A stretch of 64,000 bases of DNA from Methylicorpusculum oleiharenae (GCF_009828925.2 NZ_WUTY02000001.1:558001-622000); one strand, 5' to 3'. Shown: positions 46,652-57,329, counted from the stretch's first letter. Program-made: numbers and translations. The notes: generated by a model not told the origin, from the letters alone.

Positions 46652-46775
46652 GATCGAAATTCGGCACCGAGTGCCCGCCGTAAAACCATCCATGTAGGCT
46701 CTAATGCCAGCATCCATACTGGCAAAGCCTTTGCCGAACAACCCGTTGCCTCTTTAGGCACTGCCGAAATTTGAA
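46652..46775. repeat. Small dispersed repeat with inverted ends
   Basis: In the 534-bp gap between the regulator and htpG. The left end ATCGAAATTCGGCAC and right end GGCACTGCCGAAATTTGAA are related as inverted repeats, and CGCCGTAAAACCATCCATG within it is found inverted (one mismatch) at 62035-62053. The rest of the gap should hold the htpG promoter, but no heat-shock consensus could be fixed. Confidence 0.45.
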
Positions 46776-46996
46776 GTGCGAAAGTCATAAATAAACAGCC
46801 GCTTTTTCTTGCTAACACCCTTTGCAGTCAGCGGGCTTGATTTATTCAGATCAAAAGATCCGCTGCACATTCCTACTGTGCTTTTTAATTTAAGAAACTC
46901 TGATTTGATTTCTTTGTTTGGGACCGGCTTGAAAAATAGACTTGCCATCCCCACATTGACAGAAACCCTATTAACTGAATTGAGGAATCTATAAGC

Positions 46997-48916
46997 ATGA
47001 CTGTTGAAGCCAAAAAAGAAACCCGCGGATTTCAAACCGAAGTTAAGCATCTGCTGCATTTGATGATCCATTCCTTGTACAGCAACAAGGAAATATTTTT
47101 ACGCGAACTTATCTCAAATGCCTCTGATGCGGCAGATAAACTGCGCTTTATGGGATTATCGAACGATGCGCTGTACGAAGGCGATAGTGAACTAAAAATC
47201 CGTATCAATTTCGATAAAGACCAAAAAACCATCACCATCATCGATAACGGGGTGGGTATGGATCGCCTGGAAGTGCAAGAGCATATCGGCACCATCGCCA
47301 AATCCGGAACCAAACAGTTTTTTGAGTCATTAACAGGCGACCAGGCCAAAGACAGCGAATTGATCGGCCAGTTCGGCGTCGGTTTTTATTCCGCGTTTAT
47401 CGTTGCCGATAAAGTGACCGTTAAAACCCGCAAAGCCGGCTTATCCGCTGAAGAAGGTGTGTTGTGGGAATCAGCCGGAGAAGGCGAGTACACGCTGGAA
47501 TCCATTGAAAAACCCACCCGCGGCACCGAAATCACCTTGCACCTGAAGGAAAGCGAAGACGAATTTTTAGACGGTTACCGCCTCCGCTCCATTATCAGAA
47601 AATTCTCCGATCATATTTCTTTGCCGATAGTCATGGATAAAGTGATTCCGGCGGAAAAAGACGACGAAGGCAATGAAACTGCGCCATCCAGAATCGAAGA
47701 AGAAACCGTCAACAGCGCATCGGCTTTATGGACCAAAGCCAGACAGGATATTTCCGATGAAGATTACAATGAGTTCTACAAACACGTAGGCCATGATTTT
47801 CAGGATCCGTTGGCTCATGTCCACAGCAAAGTAGAAGGCACTAACGAATACACCTTGTTGCTTTATGTGCCGTCGAGAGCGCCATTTGATTTATGGGACC
47901 GAGATGCCAAACACGGCGTCAAACTTTATATCAAGAAAGTCTTCATCACTGATGATGCCGAACAGTTAATGCCGCGTTATCTAAGGTTCATTCGTGGTGT
48001 GATTGACGCCAGTTCCTTGCCGCTTAATGTATCAAGGGAAATTCTGCAACAAAGCAAACAAATCAGTAACATCAAATCAGGCGCGGTCAAAAAAGTGCTC
48101 GGCTTGCTGGAAGGTATCGCCAAAAACGAACCTGAAAAATATGAACAGTTCTGGACGGCATTTGGCAATGTCATCAAGGAAGGCCCTATCGAAGACTTTA
48201 GCAATCGCGAACGTATCGCCAAATTATTGCGTTTTTCTTCAACGCATACGGATAGCGAAAAACAAGATGTGTCCCTGGAAGATTATGTCAGCCGCATGAA
48301 AGAAGGCCAGGAAAAAATCTATTACGTGACCGCAGACAGCTTTGCTGCAGCCAAAAATAGTCCGCATTTGGAAATTTTCCGTAAAAAAGGCATAGAAGTA
48401 TTGTTGTTATCCGACCGGATAGACGAATGGCTGATATCCAGCGTGTCCGATTTTGACGGCAAACATTTACAATCTGTCGCCAAAGGTGATCTGGATTTAG
48501 GCAACCTGGAAGACGAAGAAGAGAAAAAAGAGCAGGAAACCGTCAACAAAGACTTTGAATCGGTTCTAGCCCAAATCAAAGAAGCACTGAAAGACAAAGT
48601 TAGCGAAGTGCGTTTGTCGCACCGCTTGACCGATTCCCCTGCCTGCTTGGTAAGCGATGTTTACGGCATGAGTCTCAATATGGAGCGAATTATGAAAGAA
48701 GCCGGTCAAAAAATGCCCGGTTCGAAACCCATATTCGAGTTAAACCCCCATCACCAGTTAGTTACGCGTCTGAAAGAAGAGCAAGACGATCAACGTTTTG
48801 AAGATCTGGCGCATATTCTGTTCGATCAGGCGGTACTCAGCGAAGGCGGGCAATTGGAAGATCCAGCTGCGTTCGTGCATAAATTAAACGACTTGTTACA
48901 GGGTCTATTGAAATAA
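46997..48916 (+). CDS. htpG: Chaperone HtpG (Hsp90)
   Basis: A 639-residue ATP-dependent cytosolic chaperone. [55 protein letters not shown] and [15 protein letters not shown] are the ATP-binding N-domain signatures; the middle domain [12 protein letters not shown] is present. Length and motifs are normal. Monocistronic, ended by a strong terminator. Confidence 0.97.
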   Translation: MTVEAKKETRGFQTEVKHLLHLMIHSLYSNKEIFLRELISNASDAADKLRFMGLSNDALYEGDSELKIRINFDKDQKTITIIDNGVGMDRLEVQEHIGTIAKSGTKQFFESLTGDQAKDSELIGQFGVGFYSAFIVADKVTVKTRKAGLSAEEGVLWESAGEGEYTLESIEKPTRGTEITLHLKESEDEFLDGYRLRSIIRKFSDHISLPIVMDKVIPAEKDDEGNETAPSRIEEETVNSASALWTKARQDISDEDYNEFYKHVGHDFQDPLAHVHSKVEGTNEYTLLLYVPSRAPFDLWDRDAKHGVKLYIKKVFITDDAEQLMPRYLRFIRGVIDASSLPLNVSREILQQSKQISNIKSGAVKKVLGLLEGIAKNEPEKYEQFWTAFGNVIKEGPIEDFSNRERIAKLLRFSSTHTDSEKQDVSLEDYVSRMKEGQEKIYYVTADSFAAAKNSPHLEIFRKKGIEVLLLSDRIDEWLISSVSDFDGKHLQSVAKGDLDLGNLEDEEEKKEQETVNKDFESVLAQIKEALKDKVSEVRLSHRLTDSPACLVSDVYGMSLNMERIMKEAGQKMPGSKPIFELNPHHQLVTRLKEEQDDQRFEDLAHILFDQAVLSEGGQLEDPAAFVHKLNDLLQGLLK

Positions 48917-48925
48917 TGCATGAAT

Positions 48926-48953
48926 AAAAAAGGCCGGGCAACCGGCCTTTTTT
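48926..48953. terminator. Terminator of htpG
   Basis: AGGCCGG-GCAA-CCGGCCT flanked by A-run and T-run, suited to stop transcription from both sides. Confidence 0.88.
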
Positions 48954-49033
48954 ATGAGCGTTAGTAAATTAAAACGGACAACCAAAAGGATTCAGGTCTA
49001 GCCAAGTGAATGACTCTTTTTTAGCGCGATTAC

Positions 49034-49576
49034 TCATTTAAAGCACAAAGTGCCCGCCATCTCGTCAAATTGGTTTTTGCCGGTAACAATATTAATTGCA
49101 CCGTTGACTTGAATGTTACTGTTGATCGAATCAAGATACTTAAACTTTCCCGTCCCCTTAACCGGATTCATAGTTTCTGAAATGGGTATTTGCCCCTTAT
49201 CAGGAAAACCCAAAGGTTTCGCAGCATCACTTGACGTAAAAATCAGACCCGCCTTATCAGAAGACCCCAAAACATGATTTAGATAAGTGGTTCCATAAGC
49301 ATCCTGACCGATGATTTCCCCTTTGAATGGCCCGTTGATTTTAATTACCGGCTTTGACTTTTTAGTTGCAGTAGTTTTAACCAACTGGATTTCATATTGA
49401 CCAATCTGTTCGAAACTACCCTCAATAGAATCAGAATTCATTGGATTCGGCGGAACAGCGTTAGAGCCACCAGTTCCGCTTTTAATACTATAACAACCGT
49501 GAAGTTCGTCATTTGCAGATACTGCTGTTATTGAAAAAGTAAAGGCCGTAAAGGCCAATAGGGTTTTAATCTTCAT
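49034..49576 (-). CDS. Hypothetical exported protein
   Basis: A 180-residue protein with a clear signal peptide (MKIKTLLAFTAFTFSITAVSA). The mature part is beta-rich with two Cys (near residues 28 and 178) that may form a disulfide joining both ends. No family recognised. A good ribosome site (GGGAGATCACC) precedes the ATG. Stands alone. Confidence 0.7.
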   Translation of the reverse strand: MKIKTLLAFTAFTFSITAVSANDELHGCYSIKSGTGGSNAVPPNPMNSDSIEGSFEQIGQYEIQLVKTTATKKSKPVIKINGPFKGEIIGQDAYGTTYLNHVLGSSDKAGLIFTSSDAAKPLGFPDKGQIPISETMNPVKGTGKFKYLDSINSNIQVNGAINIVTGKNQFDEMAGTLCFK

Positions 49577-49699
49577 TGGTGATCTCCCAAAAATGTTTGA
49601 AAATTGACTGATTGTTTTTACAAATTATCGGATATAAATATAACTGCTAATCGATAATTTTGGGTTTGTAAGCCTTTTTCAATGATTATTGAATCTGCC

Positions 49700-50024
49700 G
49701 CATGCCGTATTTCTAAGGAACAAAAGACGGAACTCTGTCTCGTATTAATGCAAAACGCATCAACTACGAAGTAGCGAATCTCGATCAAATCAATGCTTTT
49801 TCCACTGAGAAAATACGCGCAAACCAGAAACAGGTCAGTTCGTTATCGTACATTCTTCAAAAAACGGGATAATTCACTGGCAATCGAACAAAATAAGGCC
49901 CTGCAACAGGGGATAAATTATGAATCGGCAGTATAACTGGACGCTACTACCTGACTTGATTGAAGCGACAATGTGCCAGGTACCGCCGGCACATGTCCTG
50001 AATTGGCTGGATGCGATAGATTAA
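49700..50024 (+). pseudogene. Remnant coding fragments
   Basis: A frame lacking a start reads DGTLSRINAKRINYEVANLD from 49727 and stops near 49872. A 34-residue frame follows at 49920-50024 (MNRQYNWTLLPDLIEATMCQ). Both look like pieces of decayed genes; no family assigned. Very uncertain. Confidence 0.25.
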
Positions 50025-50088
50025 ATGTAATCTACCGATGTGAATATTTGGGAAAAACCCTTTTAAAGGAAAAGCGGAGCATTAAAAA

Positions 50089-50247
50089 TCACAAACCTGA
50101 TTGTTCTTTTGTATTTTTTTTGCGCCAAAAATAGATAGCCGTACCCACTGCGCCAGCGACGAAAAGCAACATCAAAATCGGATGCTCATAAAGGGTATCA
50201 AAAAAAGCGCCCATACCTTGCGACGTACCTCGATAATAAGGTCCCAT
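50089..50247 (-). CDS. Small single-span membrane protein
   Basis: A 52-residue protein. The start MGPYYRGTSQGMGAFFDTLY is followed by EHPILMLLFVAGAVGTAIYF, a membrane helix, then a basic tail (WRRKKN-type end, WRKKNTKEQS). AAGGAAAG stands 5-8 bases before the ATG. No family recognised; the ribosome site and clean helix suggest it is real. Confidence 0.6.
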   Translation of the reverse strand: MGPYYRGTSQGMGAFFDTLYEHPILMLLFVAGAVGTAIYFWRKKNTKEQSGL

Positions 50248-50298
50248 ACGACTTTCCTTCCCTTCTTGCGTCGGGATAAACGATAGATTAAAAAAAGA

Positions 50299-50494
50299 TC
50301 CTGATTAGCAAGCTGTTTCAGCTAAATCCATAATCGCCCGTCATGCCCGTCGGGAAACGGACATCCAGTGCCATGGATGGTAAGCTTCGAGCTATCCATG
50401 TGACCTGGATTCGCTAACGCGGTCTGACGGCTCCGGCAATCCCTGTCGGAATGACGCGTCCGAATAGTTAGCTGAAACATCTTTATAATCAGGA
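50299..50494. repeat. 196-bp MITE-like element
   Basis: The ends are imperfect 27-bp inverted repeats sharing TCCTGATTA and GTTTCAGCTAA. The inside continues partly inverted (CGTCATGCCCGTCGGG against the right-hand CTGTCGGAATGACG). No coding. Looks like a nonautonomous repeat. The following 50495-50830 holds nothing recognised. Confidence 0.5.
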
Positions 50495-50830
50495 AAAAGA
50501 TTGCCCATTAAGTACAGCTGGCCCAACCAGCTATTTAATTTAGACATTTATTAGATTATCTTGAAAAGCGGCATTGTCCAGTTCAATAAAGCATTCGGTA
50601 ATCAACTAATAGAGCTTACTCATGAACGCATTCAAAAAACTCCATCCCTCTAAAGTCTTATCCTTAAACAATCAGCCCTAAGCATGAGCACTCTGCTTAA
50701 AAAAGCGCGTATCGCTCTTGAAAATGAGGATCCGGAATCGGCAAAATCAAGACCTTCTCAACTAAGTTATCAGTAACTGGTGATTCGTCCGGGTTTCTTG
50801 TATAGTTCGCCGCTTTTCCGGATGTAAGCT

Positions 50831-52012
50831 ATGTTGGAAACCGATGTCATCATAATCGGAGCGGGGGCGTCCGGATTGATGTGCGCAATTGAGGCCGGTA
50901 AACGCAAGCGCAACGTGCTGGTCCTAGAACATGCGGCAAAGCCCGGTAAAAAAATCCTGATGTCCGGCGGCGGCCGCTGTAACTTTACCAACATCACGGT
51001 CGAGCCGGAAAATTACATTTCCCATAATCCGCATTTTTGTAAATCAGCCTTGAGCCGTTATACCCAGTGGGATTTTATCGATTGGGTTCAGCGCTCACAA
51101 ATCCCTTATCATGAGCGTGAATACGGCCGTCTGTTTTGCAACGACAGCGCGAAGGATATTCTCGCCATGCTGTTGAAAGAATGCCGGGAGGCTGGCGTCA
51201 ACATGATGTTGAATACCGCCATAGAAGCTGTCGAACAGCGCCCTGACCAAAAATTTCTGGTCAAAACCCAATTGCAACATTATTTATGCCGTTCGCTGGT
51301 CATCGCAACGGGCGGTCTGTCGATTCCCAAAATGGGCGCAACGCCGTTCGGCTATAAAATCGCCGCCCAATTCGGCATCCCGGTTTGGCCGACTTCGGCG
51401 GGCCTGGTTCCGTTTACGTTGCAACCGGATGACAAGGAACAATTATCAGACTTGTCGGGCATCGCATTGCTGTGCCGGGCCAGTTGTGCAGGGCACAGCT
51501 TTACCGAAAACCTCTTGTTTACACATCGGGGGCTAAGCGGCCCGGCGATGCTGCAGATATCGAATTACTGGAATCCCGGCCAGCCGCTGAAAATCGATTT
51601 ATTACCAGAGACCGATCTTGCCGCGCATCTGCTGCACCTTAGAACAACAAAATCCAAATCCGCATTAAAGACCGCGTTGGCCGAGTTATTACCGAAACGC
51701 TTGATCACCTGTCTGATCGATGAAACGCTGCTGAATAGCAACTTGGCGGACTTATCTGCCATTCAGATCGATTATGTGTCAGGCAGACTTAACAACTGGA
51801 CGATCAAACCCAATGCGACAGAAGGCTATCGTACCGCTGAAGTAACGTTGGGTGGTGTCGATTGCAATGCGATTTCATCGAAAACGATGGCTAGTCATGA
51901 CGTGCCGGGGCTTTATTTTATCGGGGAAGTGCTTGATGTAACCGGCTGGCTGGGCGGTTACAATTTTCAATGGGCCTGGGCGTCCGGCTGGTGCGCCGGG
52001 CAATATGTTTGA
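50831..52012 (+). CDS. HI0933-family flavoprotein
   Basis: A 393-residue NAD(P)/FAD-dependent oxidoreductase of the HI0933/YhiN type. The FAD-binding VIIIGAGASGLMCAIEAG is at residues 6-23, KKILMSGGGRCNFTN near 46 and YFIGEVLDVTGWLGGYNFQW near the C-terminus. The physiological substrate is unknown. Stands alone. Confidence 0.92.
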   Translation: MLETDVIIIGAGASGLMCAIEAGKRKRNVLVLEHAAKPGKKILMSGGGRCNFTNITVEPENYISHNPHFCKSALSRYTQWDFIDWVQRSQIPYHEREYGRLFCNDSAKDILAMLLKECREAGVNMMLNTAIEAVEQRPDQKFLVKTQLQHYLCRSLVIATGGLSIPKMGATPFGYKIAAQFGIPVWPTSAGLVPFTLQPDDKEQLSDLSGIALLCRASCAGHSFTENLLFTHRGLSGPAMLQISNYWNPGQPLKIDLLPETDLAAHLLHLRTTKSKSALKTALAELLPKRLITCLIDETLLNSNLADLSAIQIDYVSGRLNNWTIKPNATEGYRTAEVTLGGVDCNAISSKTMASHDVPGLYFIGEVLDVTGWLGGYNFQWAWASGWCAGQYV

Positions 52013-52191
52013 GCTGTGCAGGCATCTGTGTTCGACACGTTTTATCTCGCAGTCGTCCGACGAACAAGAAAAAATCTATTCAGGCAGAAGCCTGGTAAGA
52101 ACCGGAGCAATGAGTAGAAAACTTCAATAATGACGTAGCTTGATGCGGTGGTTTTCATGACGCCGCATCGGACAATTTGGGCTCTTTTAGG

Positions 52192-52875
52192 TCATGGCTT
52201 ACGGTAATAGCGCTTCGCCAGATCATCAGGATCGGCACCGAAAAAATAGGCGAGCCGCATACGCCACATCAATAAAGTGGTTTTAAAAACGCCGTACTGT
52301 TCCCAGCGCCGCGCAGAGGTAATTACTTTGGCATTCAGGCAGCAAGGTTTGCCGTGTTTTTTTAACCGGGCACTCATGGCGATATCTTCCATCAAAGCAA
52401 TCTCCGGGAAGCCGCCCACTGTCTGAAACGCCTGCCGGGTAACGAACAAACATTGATCACCGGTAGCAATACCGGTCAATCGCGACCGAAGGTTCATCAT
52501 CATCGCAATCACTTTAAAAATGGACTTGGGATTGTCGAACATCACATCGAAACGACCCCATGGACAACCGTCGGCGACGGCCTGAATGATCAAGGTCACA
52601 GCATTATCCGGCAATTGAGTATCGGCATGTAAAAACAGCAGAATATCCGCATCAGCCTCGGCTGCGCCGAGATTCATTTGTCTGGCCCGGCCGGGCGGAC
52701 TGCGCCTGATCTTGTCAACCCAAGGCTCTGCGATAGCCTCGCTAGCATCATGACTGCCACCATCAATTAGCAATAACTGACAGCTTTTTCTATGGGGTTG
52801 CAAGGCCTGCAGTTTAGCGGCAAGATGCTTGGCTTCGTTAAGCACCGGTATAACGATACTGATTTGAAAGGTCAT
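52192..52875 (-). CDS. TIGR04283-type glycosyltransferase
   Basis: A 227-residue GT-A glycosyltransferase of family 2. ISIVIPVLNEAKHLAAKL, LLIDGGSHDASEAIA and RARQMNLGAAEADADILLF, then HADTQLP (DxD-like), match the branch called arsenosugar biosynthesis glycosyltransferase (TIGR04283). WGRFDVMFDN and ATGDQCLFVTR are also typical. It could act with ArsS (15238-16209), but the two are 36 kb apart. Confidence 0.85.
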   Translation of the reverse strand: MTFQISIVIPVLNEAKHLAAKLQALQPHRKSCQLLLIDGGSHDASEAIAEPWVDKIRRSPPGRARQMNLGAAEADADILLFLHADTQLPDNAVTLIIQAVADGCPWGRFDVMFDNPKSIFKVIAMMMNLRSRLTGIATGDQCLFVTRQAFQTVGGFPEIALMEDIAMSARLKKHGKPCCLNAKVITSARRWEQYGVFKTTLLMWRMRLAYFFGADPDDLAKRYYRKP

Positions 52876-53282
52876 TGTTTACTCTGTCCTCTGTTAAGTA
52901 TTCTGCCGCCAGACATTGAGACTCGAACGCCCTGCACCGCTGAGGATCAATACCGCACTAAAAAACCGGGTATCACGCCAAGTAACAAGGCGATCAGGGC
53001 GATAATTTACAGACCGGCGACAAGTTCAAGACGAACCGATCACTTGCCTTATCTGTCGGTTCGGGTGCCAATTCCTTATTAACTGAAGTTTCCCAGTTTT
53101 TATAGGATGCCCTCTCTACCAAACGTTCAAAGCCTCACGCGAACAGTGCAAATAAAATGCAAGCCGGCTTGGGACAAACCGGCTCGCAGCTGGCGAGCGA
53201 GTGGCCCGCTGACATAGGCTTAGCCGGAAGCGAGCGCAAACCCTTACATAAAAATTTCGATTGGCGACTGCCTATTGATAGG
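52876..53282. other. Gap with an insertion-sequence end
   Basis: AACTGAAGTTTCCCA at 53080-53094 matches the ends of the deleted insertion sequence at 63257 and 63843, so it is probably the leftover end of another copy. An AGCCGG/CCGGCT hairpin lies near 53162-53184. No gene. Confidence 0.45.
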
Positions 53283-53975
53283 TCAAAGCTTCAGTCGGTA
53301 GCCCACACCGGATTCAGTTAACAAATGCTGGGGCTGGGTTGGATCGGCTTCCAATTTGTGGCGCAACTGGCTCATGTATATTCGAAGATAATGAGCGTTT
53401 TCCTGGTATGAAGGCCCCCATACCTGTTTGAGAATTTGCTTATGCGTTAGAACCTTTCCGGCATGTTGGACTAACACTGTCAATAATCGAAATTGAATCG
53501 GAGTCAGATGCACTTCTGTGCCGTCAACACTGACTATCCGATTCAACAAATCGATTTTCAGATGACCGCTGGTAAAGACCTCGGCTTCTGATTCAAATGA
53601 GCGAGTAGCGTGTCGTAAGGCAACGCGAATCCTGGCTAACAACTCGCCGAAACCAAACGGCTTGGTCAAGTAATCGTCAGCCCCTGCATCTAGCGCATCG
53701 ATTTTGGTCTGTTCACTGCTGCGTGCCGAGAGAATGATGATGGGTATCGATGACCATTCCCGGATTGCTTTGATTACCTGCGAGCCGTCCATATCCGGTA
53801 GACCCAAGTCCAGAATGATAAGATCGGGCTTCCGGATACCGGCTTCGATGATGCCTTGCTTGCCGGTTTCAGCCTCAAACACCGAAAAGCCCTGACTACT
53901 CAACCCGGTACGCAAAAAACGGCGAATGGCCGGGTCATCCTCGATAACGATAATTACTGCGTCAGTTTTAGCCAT
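53283..53975 (-). CDS. kdpE: Potassium response regulator KdpE
   Basis: A 230-residue OmpR-type regulator. Receiver domain with VIEDDPAIRRFL, phospho-Asp in LDLGLPDMDG and Lys in LTKPFGFGELLARI; winged-helix DNA-binding C-terminus (HLTPIQFRLLTVLVQHAGKV, HYLRIYMSQLRHKLE). It activates kdpFABC when potassium is scarce. Ten bp after kdpD on the same strand. Confidence 0.95.
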   Translation of the reverse strand: MAKTDAVIIVIEDDPAIRRFLRTGLSSQGFSVFEAETGKQGIIEAGIRKPDLIILDLGLPDMDGSQVIKAIREWSSIPIIILSARSSEQTKIDALDAGADDYLTKPFGFGELLARIRVALRHATRSFESEAEVFTSGHLKIDLLNRIVSVDGTEVHLTPIQFRLLTVLVQHAGKVLTHKQILKQVWGPSYQENAHYLRIYMSQLRHKLEADPTQPQHLLTESGVGYRLKL

Positions 53976-53984
53976 GGTTTTAGC

Positions 53985-56711
53985 TTAGTGGTCTATTACC
54001 GGTGGTAATTGATCGACGGGTAAGACAAAAGTAAACACAGCACCGCCACCGGGCCGGTTCTGAGCCTGTATCTTACCGCCATGAATTTCGACGATGGCGC
54101 GACAAATCGCCAGACCCAAACCCACCCCGCTTTGAGCGGCTTCGTGACGACCTTGATAAAACTTTTCAAACAACCGGCTTTCCATGCCTTTGGGTATTCC
54201 CGGTCCATGATCGGCGACGGCAATTTCCACTTTATTCGGACTGACTTCCACGTCAATAGCCAGTTCGCTGCCCGCCGGAGTGTAACGGACTGCGTTTTCC
54301 AGCAAGTTGATCAACACTTGCTCTATCATCACTGCATCGGCATAGACCATTGGCATTCCCGGCGGGAGATTGACTTTGACTCTTCGCCTTGATAATTGCT
54401 TTTGCATTCGCGTCAACACTGTACCGATAATTTCCTCCACCGGATGCCACTCTTTGTTCAGTTCCTCCATTCCGGCATCGAGCCTGGCCATATCCAGAAT
54501 GTTATTAATCAGATTTGACATTCGGCCGGCTTCATCGACTATGGAGCGACTGAGCTCAAGTCTATCTTGTTTATGCAGATGATTGTCCTCTTCCAAAAGC
54601 GTACTGGCAGAGCCGATAATGGTTGCCAACGGGGTCCTTAAATCGTGTGAAATAGCACTGAGTAGCGAATTTCGCAAGCGTTCGGTTTCTATCTGCATTT
54701 GCGTAATCTTGGCCTGCTCGGCGAGGCGAATTCGCGCTATCGCTTGGCCGATTTGCCGTAAAAACGTTTCCAGCAGTTTTTGCTGCTCGGGCAAGAATAC
54801 CCGCCTGAGATTAACAGGCAGCATAGCCAGGACGCCCAGCACCTTGTCTTCATTCTGAATGGGAAAGTAGATAGACTCGGAGCCCGGTAATGTATTGGTA
54901 CCCTGCCCCGCCATTTCGTTGTGATCCAGAACCCATTGGGCAACACTCAAATCGCAGCCATGCAGTGATTCGGTGATACCGATCTGCCGGGGATAAACCA
55001 TCCGCCCCTCTGGATCCGGAAACAAAATAACGTTACGGCTGCTGAATTCGGAATATAAATGACGCACCGCTGTCCTCACCACATCCTCCTCGCTTTGGCT
55101 GGTGGCCAGTTCCTTGCTGATCGCATACAACACTGCTGCGCGGCGTTCGCGATGAGAGGCCACCTTCGCCTGGGAACGGACATTCGTCATCAGGTTGCTG
55201 ATCACCAACCCGACGACCAGCATGGTTAACAGTGTAATCAGATACTGGCTATCGGCTATCGTTAAACTGTAAAAGGGTTTCACGAACAGCAGATCGAAAA
55301 TGACAGCTCCCGACAGCGAAGCCAGAATTGAGGCTCCCTGTCCATAACGGGTAGCGACAAACACAATGCCGAGTAGATACACCATGACCAAGTTGGCAAG
55401 TTCCAGTTTGCCAAACATCAGACTCGCAATCAAGGTGCTGACCATTGTAACAGCCAATGCCGAGATATAGCCGCGGTAGCGTTTTTGGGTTCTGGACGGT
55501 AGGCGTTGCCTCAACCCCGGAAGCGGTGTTCTTTTAAACAGCGACACTTCGACTTCGGTTTCATCTTCCTTTTGCGGACTGCCGAGCAGGTAAATATTGA
55601 TGTTATGGGCATGACTGATCAGCACGTCGACCACAGAACCCAATAACCAGCGTTTCCAGCCTCGGCGACTGGGTTTACCGACCACTATTTTATTGATGTT
55701 GCGTTCACGAGCAAAACGAATAATGGCAGTGCTCATTTCAGGCGCACTCAGCGTCACGGTTTCTGCGCCAAGTTGTTCCGCCAACCGTAAGATGCGCAGC
55801 ACACCATCGCGTTTTACGGCGGGTAAGCGTTGCAAACCCGGTGTTTCCACATAAGCAACAACCCATTCCGCTCGTAAACTCGCTGACAAACGTTTGCCCG
55901 CCCGAACCAATCGTTCGGCCAGAGGGTTGGGACCAATACAAACCAAAATGCGCTCATTGACTTGCCAGACTTCCCGTATCGCATGACCTTCGCGATAATC
56001 CAGCATTTGTGCATCCACCCTGTTGGCCGTCTGCCGCAAGGCTAATTCACGCAAAGCAATCAGATTGCCTTTGCGAAAAAAATGATGAACCGCGTCTTTG
56101 GCCTGTTGGGGCAAATAAATCTTGCCTTCTTTGAGTCGCAGCAATAATTCATCCGGAGGAAGATCAACCAATTCCACCTCATCGGCATCTTCAAATACAG
56201 TATCCGGAACCGTTTCCCTGACCCGTATACCGGAAATCTGGCCAATGTCGTCATTAAGACTTTCCAAATGCTGGACATTGAGGGCCGTATAGACATCGAT
56301 CCCCGCCTCAAGCAGTTCGTGTATATCCTGCCAGCGCTTCGGGTGCCGGCAGCCCGGCGCATTGGTGTGTGCCAGTTCATCGACCAGAATAATTGCAGGC
56401 CGGCGTTTCAGTGCCGCATCGAGATCGAACTCCTTTAGAGTGGTGCCTTTGTAGTTGATTTTGCGGGTCGGAAGAATGTCGAGTCCCTCCAATAACACTT
56501 GGGTTTCCTTGCGGCCGTGGGTTTCGATCAGACCGACCAGAACATCAAGATTTTCAGCGCGCCGCTCCCTTGCCGCGAGCAGCATCGAGTAGCTTTTGCC
56601 GACGCCGGCCGCCGCTCCGAAAAATATTTTCAAACGGCCCCGGCGGGCTTTGGCATTATCTCGTTCGACGCGAGCCAATAATTGGTCGGGATCGGGGCGC
56701 TCATCGTTCAT
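53985..56711 (-). CDS. kdpD: Potassium sensor kinase KdpD
   Basis: A 908-residue kinase from ATG 56711 (a TTG at 56723 would add four residues). The N-terminal KdpD domain has Walker A GAAAGVGKSYSMLLAARE and VDELAHTNAPGCRHPKRW; a universal-stress-like domain follows at about 250-370, four membrane helices near 410-510 and a GAF-like domain, then the phospho-His region SAISHDLRTPLATIIGSAST and the ATPase domain (LLENAVRYTPAGSE, DHGPGIPKG). Complete. Coupled to kdpC and kdpE. Confidence 0.96.
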   Translation of the reverse strand: MNDERPDPDQLLARVERDNAKARRGRLKIFFGAAAGVGKSYSMLLAARERRAENLDVLVGLIETHGRKETQVLLEGLDILPTRKINYKGTTLKEFDLDAALKRRPAIILVDELAHTNAPGCRHPKRWQDIHELLEAGIDVYTALNVQHLESLNDDIGQISGIRVRETVPDTVFEDADEVELVDLPPDELLLRLKEGKIYLPQQAKDAVHHFFRKGNLIALRELALRQTANRVDAQMLDYREGHAIREVWQVNERILVCIGPNPLAERLVRAGKRLSASLRAEWVVAYVETPGLQRLPAVKRDGVLRILRLAEQLGAETVTLSAPEMSTAIIRFARERNINKIVVGKPSRRGWKRWLLGSVVDVLISHAHNINIYLLGSPQKEDETEVEVSLFKRTPLPGLRQRLPSRTQKRYRGYISALAVTMVSTLIASLMFGKLELANLVMVYLLGIVFVATRYGQGASILASLSGAVIFDLLFVKPFYSLTIADSQYLITLLTMLVVGLVISNLMTNVRSQAKVASHRERRAAVLYAISKELATSQSEEDVVRTAVRHLYSEFSSRNVILFPDPEGRMVYPRQIGITESLHGCDLSVAQWVLDHNEMAGQGTNTLPGSESIYFPIQNEDKVLGVLAMLPVNLRRVFLPEQQKLLETFLRQIGQAIARIRLAEQAKITQMQIETERLRNSLLSAISHDLRTPLATIIGSASTLLEEDNHLHKQDRLELSRSIVDEAGRMSNLINNILDMARLDAGMEELNKEWHPVEEIIGTVLTRMQKQLSRRRVKVNLPPGMPMVYADAVMIEQVLINLLENAVRYTPAGSELAIDVEVSPNKVEIAVADHGPGIPKGMESRLFEKFYQGRHEAAQSGVGLGLAICRAIVEIHGGKIQAQNRPGGGAVFTFVLPVDQLPPVIDH

Positions 56712-56726
56712 AATCGTTGCCAATCC

Positions 56727-57317
56727 TTACTGTCCGGATTTTCGTTTCAATTCATCCAGAGCCACATTCAACCGTAAAACATGGACTCTGGGCTCCCCAA
56801 ACACCTGCCACTGACGGCTTTCAGTAAACTCATCAACCAGCTCACGCAGCTTGACTGCATCAATTTGTCGTGCTTTGGCGATGCGATTGATCTGATACTC
56901 TGCTGCTGCAATACTGATATGAGGATCAAGGCCGCTCGCGGAGGCCGTCACCAAATCCACCGGGACCGGTGCATTATTGGTGGGATAGGCAGCTTGCAAT
57001 GCCTTGATGCGAGCAGAAACGGCATGGATTAATGCCGGATTGGTCGGACCCAGATTGGAGCCCGCAGACGCCTCAGCATTATACGGCTGAGGTCCGGTGG
57101 CTGAGGGACGCCCCCAAAAGTATCGAGTTGCCGTGAACGGCTGGCCGATTAAAGCCGAACCTTTTGCGTGCCCCTGCTCATCGACGATGAGGCTGCCGTT
57201 GGCTTGATCAGCAAACATGAGTTGGGCCAGTACGGTAACAACTCCCGGATAAATAACCCCGGTAATCAGTGTCAATATCATCAACAGCATCGCAGCGGGT
57301 TTTAAATAAGTAGACAT
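56727..57317 (-). CDS. kdpC: Kdp potassium ATPase subunit C
   Basis: A 196-residue single-span subunit. Membrane segment at about 9-29, then GSALIGQPFTATRYFWGRPS, SGSNLGPTNPAL-type motif (AGSNLGPTNPAL) and DLVTASASGLDPHISIAAAE, the KdpC hallmarks. It stabilises ATP binding of KdpB. Twelve bp after kdpB. Confidence 0.96.
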   Translation of the reverse strand: MSTYLKPAAMLLMILTLITGVIYPGVVTVLAQLMFADQANGSLIVDEQGHAKGSALIGQPFTATRYFWGRPSATGPQPYNAEASAGSNLGPTNPALIHAVSARIKALQAAYPTNNAPVPVDLVTASASGLDPHISIAAAEYQINRIAKARQIDAVKLRELVDEFTESRQWQVFGEPRVHVLRLNVALDELKRKSGQ

Positions 57318-57329
57318 ATTGGCTTCCTC

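Noticed and set aside
49034-49576. Allene oxide cyclase-like protein
   Set aside because: The glycine-rich GGTGRYAG motif seen in the 62818 gene is not present; left as hypothetical.
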